NCBI GenBank assembly: GCA_018711085.1 | Contig: DVIR01000057.1 | Location: 1 to 27,208, forward strand | Source of the DNA: Faeciplasma gallinarum | Lineage (GTDB): Bacteria; Bacillota; Clostridia; Oscillospirales; Ruminococcaceae | Direction: 5' to 3' | Length of the DNA stretch: 27,208 bases | Part shown: positions 15,117 to 23,814 of the stretch, one piece after another | Layout: each line of letters starts with the position of its first letter | How positions within the stretch are numbered: the first letter of the stretch is position 1 | Notes under the pieces: model-generated | Database searches by the model: none | What the model saw: the letters and a program-made list of their open reading frames with translations, nothing else | What the model was told of the DNA's origin: nothing | Position numbers and translations under genes: made by a program

Positions 15117-15158
15117 AGAGCCTGCTCGATCGAAATAATTCGGTCAGGCAGGCTCTTT
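15115..15158. terminator. long hairpin terminator between the small gene and tsf
   Basis: AAAGAGCCTGC (15115-15125) and GCAGGCTCTTT (15148-15158) pair perfectly over 11 bases, with further imperfect pairing inside and an ATAA loop. The stem supplies its own short T end on either strand. It can terminate the rpsB-tsf transcript leftward and the small gene rightward. Confidence 0.8.
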
Positions 15159-15186
15159 AGCCAAAAATGATGCAGAAATTGGGTAA

Positions 15187-16098
15187 TTACTTAATCATTG
15201 AAGCAACTTCATCGGCAAAGTTGTCAGACTTCTTTGCGATGCCCTCGCCTCTCTCGTAACGAACATAGTCAGCAATCTTGATGGTGCCGCCAAGCTCCTT
15301 AGCGCACTTTTCAACATACTTGCCGACAGTGTAGTCGCCGTCCTTAACAAACTCCTGATCGACAAGGCAGTTCTCAGAATAGTACTTTCCGATCTTGCCT
15401 TCGATGATCTTTTCAATAACCGCAGCAGGCTTGTTTGCCATCTTGGGATCCTCATGCATCTGAGCGGTCATTATAGTCTTTTCGTTCTCCAACACATCGG
15501 CAGGAACCTTTGTCCTGTCAAGATATGCGGGGTTCATTGCAGCAATCTGGAGTGCGCAGTCCTTTCCGCAAGCGTAAGCCTTATCTCCGAGGTCGGTGTC
15601 AAGCTTTACAAGAACGCCGATTCTTCCCTCACCGTGGATGTAGGAAACAAGCGTTCCCTCCATTCTTGTGAATCTGCGGATCTGGATGTTCTCTCTTATC
15701 TGAAGGAATACCTCTTGAAGTTCTTCCTCAACTGTCTTATCGGAACCTGACGCCTTGCAAGCCTTCAAAGCATCTACGTCAGCAGGGTTGCACTCGATAA
15801 TAGTCTTTGCAACCATGTTTACGAAGTTCTTAAACTGATCGGTGTTTGCAACGAAGTCGGTTTCAGAGTTAACCTCTACTATCGCTCCGACATTGCCCTC
15901 AACCATAGCGGCAACCAAGCCCTCTGCAGCAACTCTGCCGGCTTTCTTAGCCTGGGTAGCAAGTCCCTTCTCTCTGAGAATAACTATTGCCTTTTCAACG
16001 TCGCCGTCAGCCTCAACCAAAGCTTTCTTGCAGTCCATCATACCTACGCCGGTTCTCTCACGGAGAGAAGCAACGTCCTTAGCAGTAATGTTAGCCAT
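15187..16098 (-). CDS. tsf: translation elongation factor Ts
   Basis: This 303-residue guanine nucleotide exchange factor recharges EF-Tu in the cytoplasm. The N-terminal UBA-like domain reads ITAKDVASLRERTGVGMMDC (4-23) and continues KKALVEADGDVEKAI. The core begins with the EF-Tu contact motif TDFV (80-83) in EVNSETDFVANTDQF. The later half contains the second core subdomain with LVDQEFVKD and TVGKYVE. Length matches the family (about 290-305). It follows rpsB in the usual rpsB-tsf pair, separated by 96 bases that contain a GC-rich hairpin. The ribosome binding site is AAAGGATG. Confidence 0.97.
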   Translation of the reverse strand: MANITAKDVASLRERTGVGMMDCKKALVEADGDVEKAIVILREKGLATQAKKAGRVAAEGLVAAMVEGNVGAIVEVNSETDFVANTDQFKNFVNMVAKTIIECNPADVDALKACKASGSDKTVEEELQEVFLQIRENIQIRRFTRMEGTLVSYIHGEGRIGVLVKLDTDLGDKAYACGKDCALQIAAMNPAYLDRTKVPADVLENEKTIMTAQMHEDPKMANKPAAVIEKIIEGKIGKYYSENCLVDQEFVKDGDYTVGKYVEKCAKELGGTIKIADYVRYERGEGIAKKSDNFADEVASMIK

Positions 16099-16156
16099 AA
16101 TTTACATCCTTTCGTATCATCTATTCTGTTCAATCATGCAATGCTTGTTCAGGTGA

Positions 16157-16177
16157 GGGCAGGTTATGCGCCTGCCC
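16157..16177 (-). other. GC-rich hairpin in the rpsB-tsf intergenic region
   Basis: GGGCAGG (16157-16163) and CCTGCCC (16171-16177) form a perfect 7-pair stem with a 7-base loop. On the minus strand it is not followed by T residues, so it is not a normal terminator. It may stabilise the rpsB message or tune the rpsB:tsf ratio. Confidence 0.5.
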
Positions 16178-16194
16178 CGTCTTAGTTTTAGAAA

Positions 16195-16959
16195 TTATGC
16201 CTCTGCAGGAGCCTCGGCAGAAGTCTTATCTTCGCCCTCTTCAGCCTTATTGGTCTCGTCCTCTGAAGCGGCGGTCTCGCCCTGTCTGCCCTCTATGATA
16301 GCGTCAGCCATAGCGCCGGAGATGAGCTTTACCGCTCTTATAGCGTCGTCGTTTCCGGGGATAACATAATCAACCTCATCGGGGTCGCAGTTTGTATCCA
16401 CTATAGCAACTATCGGGATACCGAGCTTCTTAGCCTCGGATACAGCTATCTTTTCTCTCTTGGGGTCTACGATGAAGAGAGCTGCGGGAAGGGTATGCAT
16501 GTTCTTTATACCGCCGAGGTACTTTTCAAGTTTCTCTATCTCGAGCTGAAGCTTTACCACTTCCTTCTTGGGAAGAAGGTCAAATGTTCCGTCCTCAGAC
16601 ATCTTGTGAAGCTGCTCAAGTCTTGATATTCTGGTCTGGATGGTCTTGAAGTTGGTCATCATACCGCCGAGCCATCTTGCGTTTACATAATGAGCGTTAG
16701 CTCTTGTTGCCTCCTCCTTGATGGAGTCGCCTGCCTGCTTCTTAGTTCCTACAAAGAGAACTTCTCCGCCGTTAGCGGAAACATCTCTTATGAACATGTA
16801 AGCCTCATCGAGCTTCTTAACTGTCTTCTGAAGGTCGATGATATAAATTCCGTTTCTCTCTGTGAAAATGTACGGAGCCATTTTCGGGTTCCATCTTCTT
16901 GTCTGGTGGCCGAAGTGTACGCCTGCCTCAAGAAGCTGCTTCATTGATACTACTGCCAT
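16195..16959 (-). CDS. rpsB: 30S ribosomal protein S2
   Basis: This 254-residue protein is S2 of the small subunit. It begins with VSMKQLLEAGVHFGHQTRRW (3-22), then NPKMAPYIF, and contains FVGTKKQA, ARWLGGMMTNFKTI, PAALFIVDPKRE and the C-terminal PGNDDAIRAVKLI. The last 30 residues are an acidic, alanine-rich tail (ASEDETNKAEEGEDK) that extends past the conserved core; such tails vary between species. It is the first gene of an rpsB-tsf operon with its own promoter at 17069-17097 and a structured leader. The ribosome binding site is a strong AGGAGG. Confidence 0.98.
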   Translation of the reverse strand: MAVVSMKQLLEAGVHFGHQTRRWNPKMAPYIFTERNGIYIIDLQKTVKKLDEAYMFIRDVSANGGEVLFVGTKKQAGDSIKEEATRANAHYVNARWLGGMMTNFKTIQTRISRLEQLHKMSEDGTFDLLPKKEVVKLQLEIEKLEKYLGGIKNMHTLPAALFIVDPKREKIAVSEAKKLGIPIVAIVDTNCDPDEVDYVIPGNDDAIRAVKLISGAMADAIIEGRQGETAASEDETNKAEEGEDKTSAEAPAEA

Positions 16960-17000
16960 TGTAGTAACCTCCTATTGGTTTTTTGATATTACTATCCTCC

Positions 17001-17055
17001 GCACAGGTTAGCTTGCCTCCACCCTTTCGGGAACCACGGCAAAACCCATGCGTGC
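17001..17055 (-). ncRNA. structured 5' leader of rpsB, candidate S2 autoregulatory RNA
   Basis: Nested pairings on the minus-strand RNA build a long interrupted hairpin: GCAC/GTGC (outermost), GGTT/AACC, TGCC/GGCA and CCC/GGG capped by a GAAA tetraloop. It lies between the promoter and the AGGAGG site of rpsB, in a leader of about 100 bases. Many r-protein operons in Firmicutes are controlled by such leaders that bind the first encoded protein; that this one binds S2 is an inference from position. A second small hairpin, GATAGTAATATC, follows it. Confidence 0.55.
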
Positions 17056-17068
17056 GAATTGCGGTAAT

Positions 17069-17097
17069 ATTATATCACCCTCAAGAAGATATTGCAA
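17069..17097 (-). promoter_or_regulatory. sigma-A type promoter of rpsB-tsf
   Basis: Minus-strand TTGCAA (17092-17097), a 17-base spacer and a perfect TATAAT (17069-17074). Transcription would begin near 17062 and give a leader of about 100 bases. Confidence 0.85.
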
Positions 17098-17168
17098 TAG
17101 TTTTTTACTTATTTATTGATAAAAATTTTCACATGATCAGCTCTGTTTGTCGTCTGTTTTCACTATAT

Positions 17169-17483
17169 TTACGTCTTATAGCGTCCCTTTCTGCCCTCGT
17201 CGGCGGATGTAAACACGCTTTGCTTTTCATGTGTTGTCTGAGACATCTCACTTCGAGAGACAAGCACGGTATCCTTGCCTATCAAATCTATGTCGCGATA
17301 TTTGATAATTATATCGTCGTCCCTTCCTAAAAGCCCGAACAGCCTCGGTCTGCCGTACACGATCATTGCCTCCACAGACGAGTTCTCCATGTTTATTTCA
17401 ATGTCATCAATCCGCCCGAGCATTGTCCCCGATTTAGTTTCTATGACCTCTTTTGATTTCAAATCTGACAATGTACACTTCAT
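17169..17483 (-). CDS. YlmC/YmxH family PRC-barrel protein
   Basis: This 104-residue protein has one PRC-barrel domain (about 1-78). It starts MKCTLSDLKSKEVIETKSGTM, followed by LGRIDDIEI and GRPRLFGLLGRDDDIIIKY, then DIDLIGKDTVLV. YlmC/YmxH proteins are widespread in spore-forming Firmicutes and are often annotated as sporulation proteins, though the molecular role is unclear. The last 25 residues are polar and probably disordered. The gene's ribosome binding site (GAGGTGAG) is the downstream arm of a terminator-like hairpin, and the start codon follows immediately after its T run. No separate promoter was seen. Confidence 0.85.
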   Translation of the reverse strand: MKCTLSDLKSKEVIETKSGTMLGRIDDIEINMENSSVEAMIVYGRPRLFGLLGRDDDIIIKYRDIDLIGKDTVLVSRSEMSQTTHEKQSVFTSADEGRKGRYKT

Positions 17484-17520
17484 AAAAACTCACCTCAGTC
17501 AATAATATGACCGAGGTGAG
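17484..17520 (-). terminator. terminator-like hairpin that contains the ylmC ribosome binding site
   Basis: On the minus strand CTCACCTC and GAGGTGAG (8 pairs) plus GTCA/TGAC (4 pairs, one mismatch between) form a stem around a six-base loop, directly followed by TTTTT and then the ylmC ATG. It lies 7 bases after the stop codon of the cysteine-rich gene. As a terminator it would end that transcript; if RNA polymerase reads through, the same stem hides the ylmC ribosome binding site. Confidence 0.75.
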
Positions 17521-17527
17521 CGGATTA

Positions 17528-18292
17528 TTAGTTTTGCTGGCAGCAGCTTGTGATGTCCTCAAGGCTCTTGGGGAAGAATTCACTCGACGGGAAATTGATT
17601 TTCTCGAACAGCTCGCAAGGGCTTTCCGTGCTTGATGCGCATTCCTTTTTAGGCACTGAGTAATCGTATGCGGGAACCATGACCGGCACGGTTCTTGCAA
17701 GCGACACTATTGAGAATACGCCTAAGGTCACGTATATCATCTTCCTTGCCGGAGTGACAACCGTCTGCTCGCATGTGGCGTCTGTGCAGCAGTTCATCGA
17801 CGGTATGCTTACAAGCCGAATGTTTAAAACTATCGGGTCCGCGACAGCAAGCGTTGCTTTAGGCGGGTTGTTGTAGCTGCATCCGTTGAGAGACACCGCT
17901 CCGTTGTCGTTTGAAGTGAAGTACTTTGTTCCGCCGTCGCTTCCGTAAAGTATTACCTTCTTGGTAAACGTTGCAGAGCCGTGAACGGTCTTTGACGGAG
18001 CTGAGGCGGAAGGCGCAAGCTCGATCTCAATGTCGAAAGTGTAAGTAATATCTACCGAGTAAAAGCCCTTGTTGAACGGTATTGGTTCAACGGAGAAGAA
18101 TACGCTTGTCACTTCTGCGCATCTTGCCTTGGCGTATGTGGCATCGTTTACAAGCACCACCGACTCATAATCGGGGAACGTGACTTCAAGGTCTTCTAAG
18201 CAGTCTCTGTCTGAACAGCTGTCGAATATTCGCTGCGCCTCAATGGTCACAGCTTCTTTAAAGCCGCAGGGGTTTGTACCGAAATCAGCCAT
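17528..18292 (-). CDS. conserved cysteine-rich protein of unknown function
   Basis: This 254-residue protein has 12 cysteines (9, 26, 31, 58, 138, 168, 169, 174, 218, 226, 250, 251). It opens MADFGTNPCGFKEAVTIEA, followed by SCSDRDCLEDL. The middle alternates strands, such as YSVDITYTFDIEI, TVHGSATFTKKVILYG and IVLNIRLVSIP, suggesting a beta-sandwich. It then has a CC-x4-C cluster (168-174) and ends with CC. I recall similar open reading frames in other Clostridia but no known function. It has no signal peptide. The position just before a ylmC-like gene and the cysteine content would fit a spore or exosporium layer protein, but this is speculation. The ribosome binding site is a perfect AGGAGG. 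I saw no convincing promoter in the 103 bases upstream. Confidence 0.8.
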   Translation of the reverse strand: MADFGTNPCGFKEAVTIEAQRIFDSCSDRDCLEDLEVTFPDYESVVLVNDATYAKARCAEVTSVFFSVEPIPFNKGFYSVDITYTFDIEIELAPSASAPSKTVHGSATFTKKVILYGSDGGTKYFTSNDNGAVSLNGCSYNNPPKATLAVADPIVLNIRLVSIPSMNCCTDATCEQTVVTPARKMIYVTLGVFSIVSLARTVPVMVPAYDYSVPKKECASSTESPCELFEKINFPSSEFFPKSLEDITSCCQQN

Positions 18293-18395
18293 ATAAATCC
18301 TCCTGAATAAGTATTAAAGTTTTGAGTATTAAACTTCTCTACATACTATTCATGGCAGACGGATTTAGTTACATGCCTTGGTATTTGCCTGAAAA

Positions 18396-21300
18396 TTAAA
18401 ACAGCGTCATCTGTGCCGTCAGCGGCATATCGTTAAAGGCGTTTGCGTTTACAAGCGCATCTATAACTGATTTTGAAACGCCGGACTGATTCTGAAATTC
18501 CTCAACAGAGATAAAATCGCCTTTTTGCGCGCAGTTGTATATTGCTTTGGCGGCGTTTTCGCCGACGCCGTTCATAGCTACAAACGGCAGTCTTATCTTG
18601 CCGTCCTCTATTTGGTATATGGTCGCATGCGACTTGTGAATGTCTATCGGCAAAAATTCGTATCCGCGGCAAAGCATCTCGTTTATCAGCATGAGCGTGT
18701 CCAAAACACCGTCTTCCTTGTCGGAGCGCTCGTTGCCCTTTTGCTTGTATTCGTCGATTTTATACCTTGCGGCAAGCTTTCCGCGAACTGCGGTCTCTGC
18801 GTCAAAGTCCTCGCCTCTGACCGTAAACAGTGCAGCATAAAACTCAAGCGGCTTGTGAACCTTATACCACGCAAGCCTGATTGCCGCAGTTACGTATGCG
18901 GCGGCATGCGCCTTGGGGAACATGTACTTTATTTTCATGCAGCTGTCTATATACCACTCGGGAACGTCGTGGTCGCGCATGATTTGTTTCATTTCATCCG
19001 TTAACAGCTTCGGAGCATTGCCCTTTCTGACAATCTCCATTATCTTAAACGACAAGCTCGGGTCTACGCCGTGATATATAAGATATGTCATTATGCTGTC
19101 ACGCGTTCCTATAACCTGATCTATGGTGCACGTGCCGTTTTTGATCAGCTCGGATGCGTTGCCAAGCCACACATCAGTTCCGTGTGACAAGCCCGATATC
19201 TGAAGCAAATCGGAAAACTTCGTCGGTTTACACTCTATCAGCATTCCCCTTACAAATGGAGTGCCCATTTCAGGTATACCCAAAGTTCCCGTTTTACTGT
19301 CTATTTCCTCTTCGGTGACGCCCAGCGCCTTCGGAGACGTAAACAGCGAATAAACCTCCGGGTCGCTCATGGGCGTTTTGGTTATGTCGGTTCCGGTCAT
19401 GTCCTCGAGGTATTTATAAAGCGTGGGAACATCGTGTCCCAGCTCATCGAGCTTGAGGATTGTATCATGCAAAGAGTTGAAGTCAAAGTGCGTAGTCACA
19501 ATGTCGGAATCGACCTTTTCCGCGGGATGCTGAACCGGTGTAAAGTCATAAACCTCATACTCGCTCGGTATGACAACCATTCCTCCGGGGTGCTGTCCGG
19601 TGGTTCTCTTTATGCCCGTACAGCCTTTTGTGAGCCTTGAAATCTCTGCGGAATTGACTTTTTTATGCCTCTCCTCGAGGTACTTCATCACATATCCGTA
19701 CGCCGTTTTATCTGCAACTGTAGATATCGTTCCCGCTTTAAAGACGTTGTCGGAACCGAACAGCTCTTCTGTGTACTTATGTGCGCTCGCCTGATAATCG
19801 CCCGAGAAGTTCAGGTCAATATCGGGAGACTTGTCTCCGTTAAAGCCCAAGAACGTCTCAAACGGGATATCGTGTCCGTCCCTGTGAAGTTCCTCGCCGC
19901 AATTCGGGCATTTCATAGGCGGAAGGTCAAATCCCGAGCCGTACTCGCCGTTGGTGAAGAATTTTGAGTACTTGCACTTATTGCACACGTAATGCGGAAC
20001 CAGGGGATTTACCTCCGATATTCCCGACATCGACGCCACAAATGACGAGCCGACAGATCCACGGGAACCGACCTGATATCCGTGTTCTACAGAGTTGGCA
20101 ACAAGCCTCTTTGCGATAACGTACAAAACCGCAAATCCATGCTTGATAATAGATGAAAGCTCTTTTTCAAGCCTTGAAGAAACAATCTCGGGCACAGGGT
20201 CACCGTATATTTCTTTTGCTCTTTTCCAGCATGTTTCGGTCAGCTCCTCTTCTGCTCCGTCTATATGCGGAGTGAACGTACCCTTTGGAAACGCCCTCAG
20301 CTCCGGGTCTGTCATATCGGCAATGAGGTTTGAGTTTGTGACGACAACCTCGTACGCCTTTTCCTCGCCGAGATAAGAGAACTCTTCAAGCATCTCAGCC
20401 GTGGTTTTAAGATAAAGCGGAGCCTGTGTATCAGCATCTTCATACATCACCGATGTGAGTATGCTCCTGAATATGCCGTCGCTCTTGTTGATAAAATGCA
20501 CGTCTCCGGTGGCAACAACAGGTATTCCAAGCTCTTCTCCGAGCTTTACAATCGTTCTGTTAAAGTCCTTGAGCTGCTCTACACTTGAGACGCTTCCCTC
20601 TCTGAGCATAAACATGTTGTTTCCGAGCGGCTGAATTTCGAGGTAGTCATAAAACCTCGCTATTTCGCAAAGCTCGTCCCACGGCCTGCCCTGAAAAATA
20701 GCCCTGAAAAGCTCTCCCGCTTCACATGCCGAGCCGACTATCAATCCCTCGCGGTGCTTTATAAGCTCCGACTTTGGTATTCTCGGGGTCTTATGAAAGT
20801 ACTTTAAGTTTGAATAGGAAACGAGCTTGTACAGGTTTTTAAGTCCGACTTTGTTCTTGGCAATTATAATCTGATGGAACGACGGGAGTTTTGATGTATC
20901 GGCTTTGGGAATAGCGACGTTTATTTTATCCACCGTCAGGCTCTCGTTATCCTCAAGAAGCCTTCTTGCAAGCTTTATAAAAATTCCGGCGTTTATGGAC
21001 GCGTCGTCGCATGCGCGGTGGTGATTAAAATCGCCCAAGCCAAGATGCTTTGCCACGCTGTCAAGCGTAAACTTAGACAGCCCCGAAAGCATATTTCTCG
21101 ACATTGCAACCGTGTCTATGTATGCAAACTTAAAATCTATGCCGCACCGCTTGGCGGCGGCGTTTATAAACGATGTATCAAACGAGGCGTTGTGCGCTAC
21201 AAGAACAGGCTTATCCGAGCCGCAAAACTCAATGAATTTTTCGATTGCCTCACGCTCATGGCAAGCATCCTTTACCATTGAATCGGTTATTCCGGTCAGC

Positions 21301-22736
21301 TCTATAATTCTTGCGGGGATGGGTCTGTCCGGATTGACGAATATATCCATGCTGTCAACGACCTCTAAGTTCTTTACCCTCACCGCTCCGATTTCAATTA
21401 TTCTCTCATTTGCTGCGGAAAGACCGGTTGTCTCAAGGTCAAAGACAATAAACTCGTCCAAAAGGCTCCTTGTATCGTTTCCGAAAACTATATTTGTGTC
21501 GTCGTTTACCTGATACGCCTCAAGCCCGTATATGACCTTGAACTCCCCGCCGTCTTTTCTTATCTTGTCCACCTCATACATGGCATCAGGGAATCCCTGG
21601 CATACGCCGTGATCGGTTATGGCAATTGCGCTCATTCCCCAGTTGTACGCCTGACGCACTATGGTGTTTGAAGGGGTTATTCCGTCCATGGTGGACATGT
21701 TTGTGTGGCAGTGAAGCTCTACCCTCTTTACCGGCGCGTCGTCAACCTTTGGTATCCTCTTTACAAGGCTTATATCCTTGGGTTTTATATTGACCTCGTT
21801 GTCATATGTGTCAAATACGGCGTCTCCGTTCACCACAAGCGTTTTTCCGGCTTTTACTCCCTCAAGAACCGCCTCTGCTTTTTTGACAAGCTCTATAATC
21901 TTGAGCGCAATAGAGCCTTCATAGTCGGTGATGATGATAGTTATTATCATTCTCTTTCCGTCTTTTGTGGTTCTCGACTCGACGCTAACAACGTCGCCGC
22001 AGACAGTCACGCTTCCGCTTTCCTCGGTTATCTGAGAAAGGCTTGTCACAGATACCGAGCCTGTAATGGGTTTTCCCATTACAACCGTGGCATCAGGCAT
22101 AATGCCCTCTAAGGACAGCTCCATATTGTATTTTACGTCAGGCGCGGCGGCGCTTTTATGCTGTGACGGCGCCTGCACAGCCGGAGCCGCAGCAGCTATT
22201 TTCTCAAGAGACGACGCCCTTTCCCTGTCGTGCTCTTCGCTGTCAACGCTTACGTTGCCGTTGAACTCGACTTCAACCGGAATTGCAAACCACTTGTAAA
22301 TTATCTTAGGCAGGATAGTGTCCACACCGGCATTTTTAAGGTGTGTTGCTCCGCCGTTTTTAAGGTTGATTTTAAGTGTTACGGTGCCAGAGTCATTTGA
22401 ACCGCTTATGCTGTATTCCGCATTTTCAAAAAAGCCGTTGACCGGCGCATGCCTTTTAAGCTCCTCTACAACCGCAGGCATGGCGTTCTCATCAAAAAGC
22501 TCTCTGTCGTATTTCGGGGATATGTACACGTCGCTTATACCCAAAGCAGACTTCAAACCCGCAGCAAAGCTTCTCAAGTCGCATATTGGCAGAACTCTCT
22601 GCGGCTTTATCTCTATTGCCATAGAGTTTTTGTCCTTTGAAAATGCAAACCTGAGTATCTGTGCACTCATGACCGAATCGGGAATTGAAAATGAGCTTTC
22701 CGAGCCGAAAAACTCCGAAACCGTCTTTATGGACAT
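18396..22736 (-). CDS. polC: DNA polymerase III alpha subunit, PolC type (Gram-positive)
   Basis: This 1446-residue replicase is the main chromosomal polymerase of low-GC Gram-positives. An N-terminal domain (1-200) ends in an Ala/Pro linker, followed by an OB fold (about 225-325). A PHP domain starts at LHCHTNMSTMDG (341-352) and is interrupted by a DEDDh proofreading exonuclease (about 428-595), with D433 and E435 in FDLETTG, D520, H573 and D578. The PHP resumes to about 810. The polymerase part contains SRGSVGSS (891-898), a zinc-binding set C918, C921, C943 and C946, and the catalytic aspartates D972 and D974 in PDIDLNFSGD. The C-terminus holds the helix-hairpin-helix region and a short tail. 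Length is normal for PolC. It is the last gene of the uppS-to-polC run, 21 bases after ispG, with a GGGAGGTG ribosome binding site. Confidence 0.98.
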   Translation of the reverse strand: MSIKTVSEFFGSESSFSIPDSVMSAQILRFAFSKDKNSMAIEIKPQRVLPICDLRSFAAGLKSALGISDVYISPKYDRELFDENAMPAVVEELKRHAPVNGFFENAEYSISGSNDSGTVTLKINLKNGGATHLKNAGVDTILPKIIYKWFAIPVEVEFNGNVSVDSEEHDRERASSLEKIAAAAPAVQAPSQHKSAAAPDVKYNMELSLEGIMPDATVVMGKPITGSVSVTSLSQITEESGSVTVCGDVVSVESRTTKDGKRMIITIIITDYEGSIALKIIELVKKAEAVLEGVKAGKTLVVNGDAVFDTYDNEVNIKPKDISLVKRIPKVDDAPVKRVELHCHTNMSTMDGITPSNTIVRQAYNWGMSAIAITDHGVCQGFPDAMYEVDKIRKDGGEFKVIYGLEAYQVNDDTNIVFGNDTRSLLDEFIVFDLETTGLSAANERIIEIGAVRVKNLEVVDSMDIFVNPDRPIPARIIELTGITDSMVKDACHEREAIEKFIEFCGSDKPVLVAHNASFDTSFINAAAKRCGIDFKFAYIDTVAMSRNMLSGLSKFTLDSVAKHLGLGDFNHHRACDDASINAGIFIKLARRLLEDNESLTVDKINVAIPKADTSKLPSFHQIIIAKNKVGLKNLYKLVSYSNLKYFHKTPRIPKSELIKHREGLIVGSACEAGELFRAIFQGRPWDELCEIARFYDYLEIQPLGNNMFMLREGSVSSVEQLKDFNRTIVKLGEELGIPVVATGDVHFINKSDGIFRSILTSVMYEDADTQAPLYLKTTAEMLEEFSYLGEEKAYEVVVTNSNLIADMTDPELRAFPKGTFTPHIDGAEEELTETCWKRAKEIYGDPVPEIVSSRLEKELSSIIKHGFAVLYVIAKRLVANSVEHGYQVGSRGSVGSSFVASMSGISEVNPLVPHYVCNKCKYSKFFTNGEYGSGFDLPPMKCPNCGEELHRDGHDIPFETFLGFNGDKSPDIDLNFSGDYQASAHKYTEELFGSDNVFKAGTISTVADKTAYGYVMKYLEERHKKVNSAEISRLTKGCTGIKRTTGQHPGGMVVIPSEYEVYDFTPVQHPAEKVDSDIVTTHFDFNSLHDTILKLDELGHDVPTLYKYLEDMTGTDITKTPMSDPEVYSLFTSPKALGVTEEEIDSKTGTLGIPEMGTPFVRGMLIECKPTKFSDLLQISGLSHGTDVWLGNASELIKNGTCTIDQVIGTRDSIMTYLIYHGVDPSLSFKIMEIVRKGNAPKLLTDEMKQIMRDHDVPEWYIDSCMKIKYMFPKAHAAAYVTAAIRLAWYKVHKPLEFYAALFTVRGEDFDAETAVRGKLAARYKIDEYKQKGNERSDKEDGVLDTLMLINEMLCRGYEFLPIDIHKSHATIYQIEDGKIRLPFVAMNGVGENAAKAIYNCAQKGDFISVEEFQNQSGVSKSVIDALVNANAFNDMPLTAQMTLF

Positions 22737-22757
22737 CTGTTATTTTCACCTCCCAAA

Positions 22758-23795
22758 CTAAAGCTTTTGTATCTCGCCGAGAAGTGCGTCAAACGCATCC
22801 TCCTCAGAAAATTTGCCTATTATTTTGTCCTTCTTAAATATGACCGCACAGCCGTCTCCGCCCGCAAGCCCTATATCAGCCTCTTTGGCTTCGCCCGGGC
22901 CGTTTACAACGCATCCCATAACAGCTACGGTTATATCCTTGTCAACGCCTTTTAATGCGCTCTCTACTCTGTTTGCAAGACCTATTAGGTCTATTTTTGT
23001 CCTTCCGCATGTAGGACAGGATACAATCTTCACCCCTGCGCGCATTCCGACTGCTTTAAGTATGTTTATGCCGGCTTCGACTTCCCTGAGCGGGTCGTCG
23101 GTGAGCGAAACTCTTATCGTCTCACCTATTCCGTCGCACAGCAAAGAACCTATTGCTATGCTTGACTTGATGATTCCCATATTATATGTACCCGCCTCCG
23201 TCACACCGAGGTGAAGCGGATAGCTGCACATTTGACGCATAAGTCTGTATGCCGCTATGTTTGTTCTCACATCTGACGACTTAATTGACACCACTATGTC
23301 GTCAAAGTCGCACTCCTCAAGCAATCTCACATGCCTCATGGCGCTTTCACAAAGAGCTTCGGCTGTTGGAGAACCGTATTTTTTGAGCAGATCCTTTTCC
23401 AAAGAGCCGGAGTTCACGCCGATGCGTATAGGTATCCCACGGCTGCGGCAACAGTCGGCAACTGCTTTTACCTTATCGCGGCCGCCTATATTTCCGGGAT
23501 TGATTCTGATTTTGTCTATTCCTCTCTCGGCTGCTCCTATTGCAAGCCTGTAGTCGTAATGTATATCCGCAACAAGCGGGATTGCTACCTCGCTCTTTAT
23601 TGCCGGAATCAAGCTCAGTGCGCTTTCGTCAGGTATTGCGGCACGTATAATCTCGCATCCTGCCACTTCAAGCTCTTTCGCCTGCTTTACGCTGCCCACG
23701 ACATCATTTGCAGGTACGTTCAGCATAGACTGAACATAAATGTGTTTGCCGTCAAGTGTTAAGTTTTTTATCTTTACAGGCTTAACATCAAGCAT
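22758..23795 (-). CDS. ispG: 4-hydroxy-3-methylbut-2-en-1-yl diphosphate synthase (flavodoxin)
   Basis: This 345-residue [4Fe-4S] enzyme (GcpE) converts methylerythritol cyclodiphosphate to HMBPP in the MEP pathway. The N-terminal TIM barrel includes VQSMLNVPANDV (21-32), PLVADIHYDYRLA (73-85), KIRINPGNIG (95-104) and IGVNSGSLEKDL (125-136). The C-terminal cluster domain provides C260, C263 and C295 with E302 as the fourth ligand, in SCPTCGRT and GCVVNGPGEAKEADIG. Length is that of the short bacterial form. It lies between rseP (stop 19 bases upstream) and polC, with an AGGAG site. Confidence 0.97.
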   Translation of the reverse strand: MLDVKPVKIKNLTLDGKHIYVQSMLNVPANDVVGSVKQAKELEVAGCEIIRAAIPDESALSLIPAIKSEVAIPLVADIHYDYRLAIGAAERGIDKIRINPGNIGGRDKVKAVADCCRSRGIPIRIGVNSGSLEKDLLKKYGSPTAEALCESAMRHVRLLEECDFDDIVVSIKSSDVRTNIAAYRLMRQMCSYPLHLGVTEAGTYNMGIIKSSIAIGSLLCDGIGETIRVSLTDDPLREVEAGINILKAVGMRAGVKIVSCPTCGRTKIDLIGLANRVESALKGVDKDITVAVMGCVVNGPGEAKEADIGLAGGDGCAVIFKKDKIIGKFSEEDAFDALLGEIQKL

Positions 23796-23814
23796 TTTTG
23801 TCTAAGCTCCTTTG

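Noticed and set aside
18293..18395. Promoter or terminator between polC and the cysteine-rich gene
   Set aside because: Only weak matches (a GGCA/TGCC stem without T run, a TAATAC box without a -35 at proper distance). CATACTATT on the plus strand looks sporulation-like but has no gene downstream in that direction.
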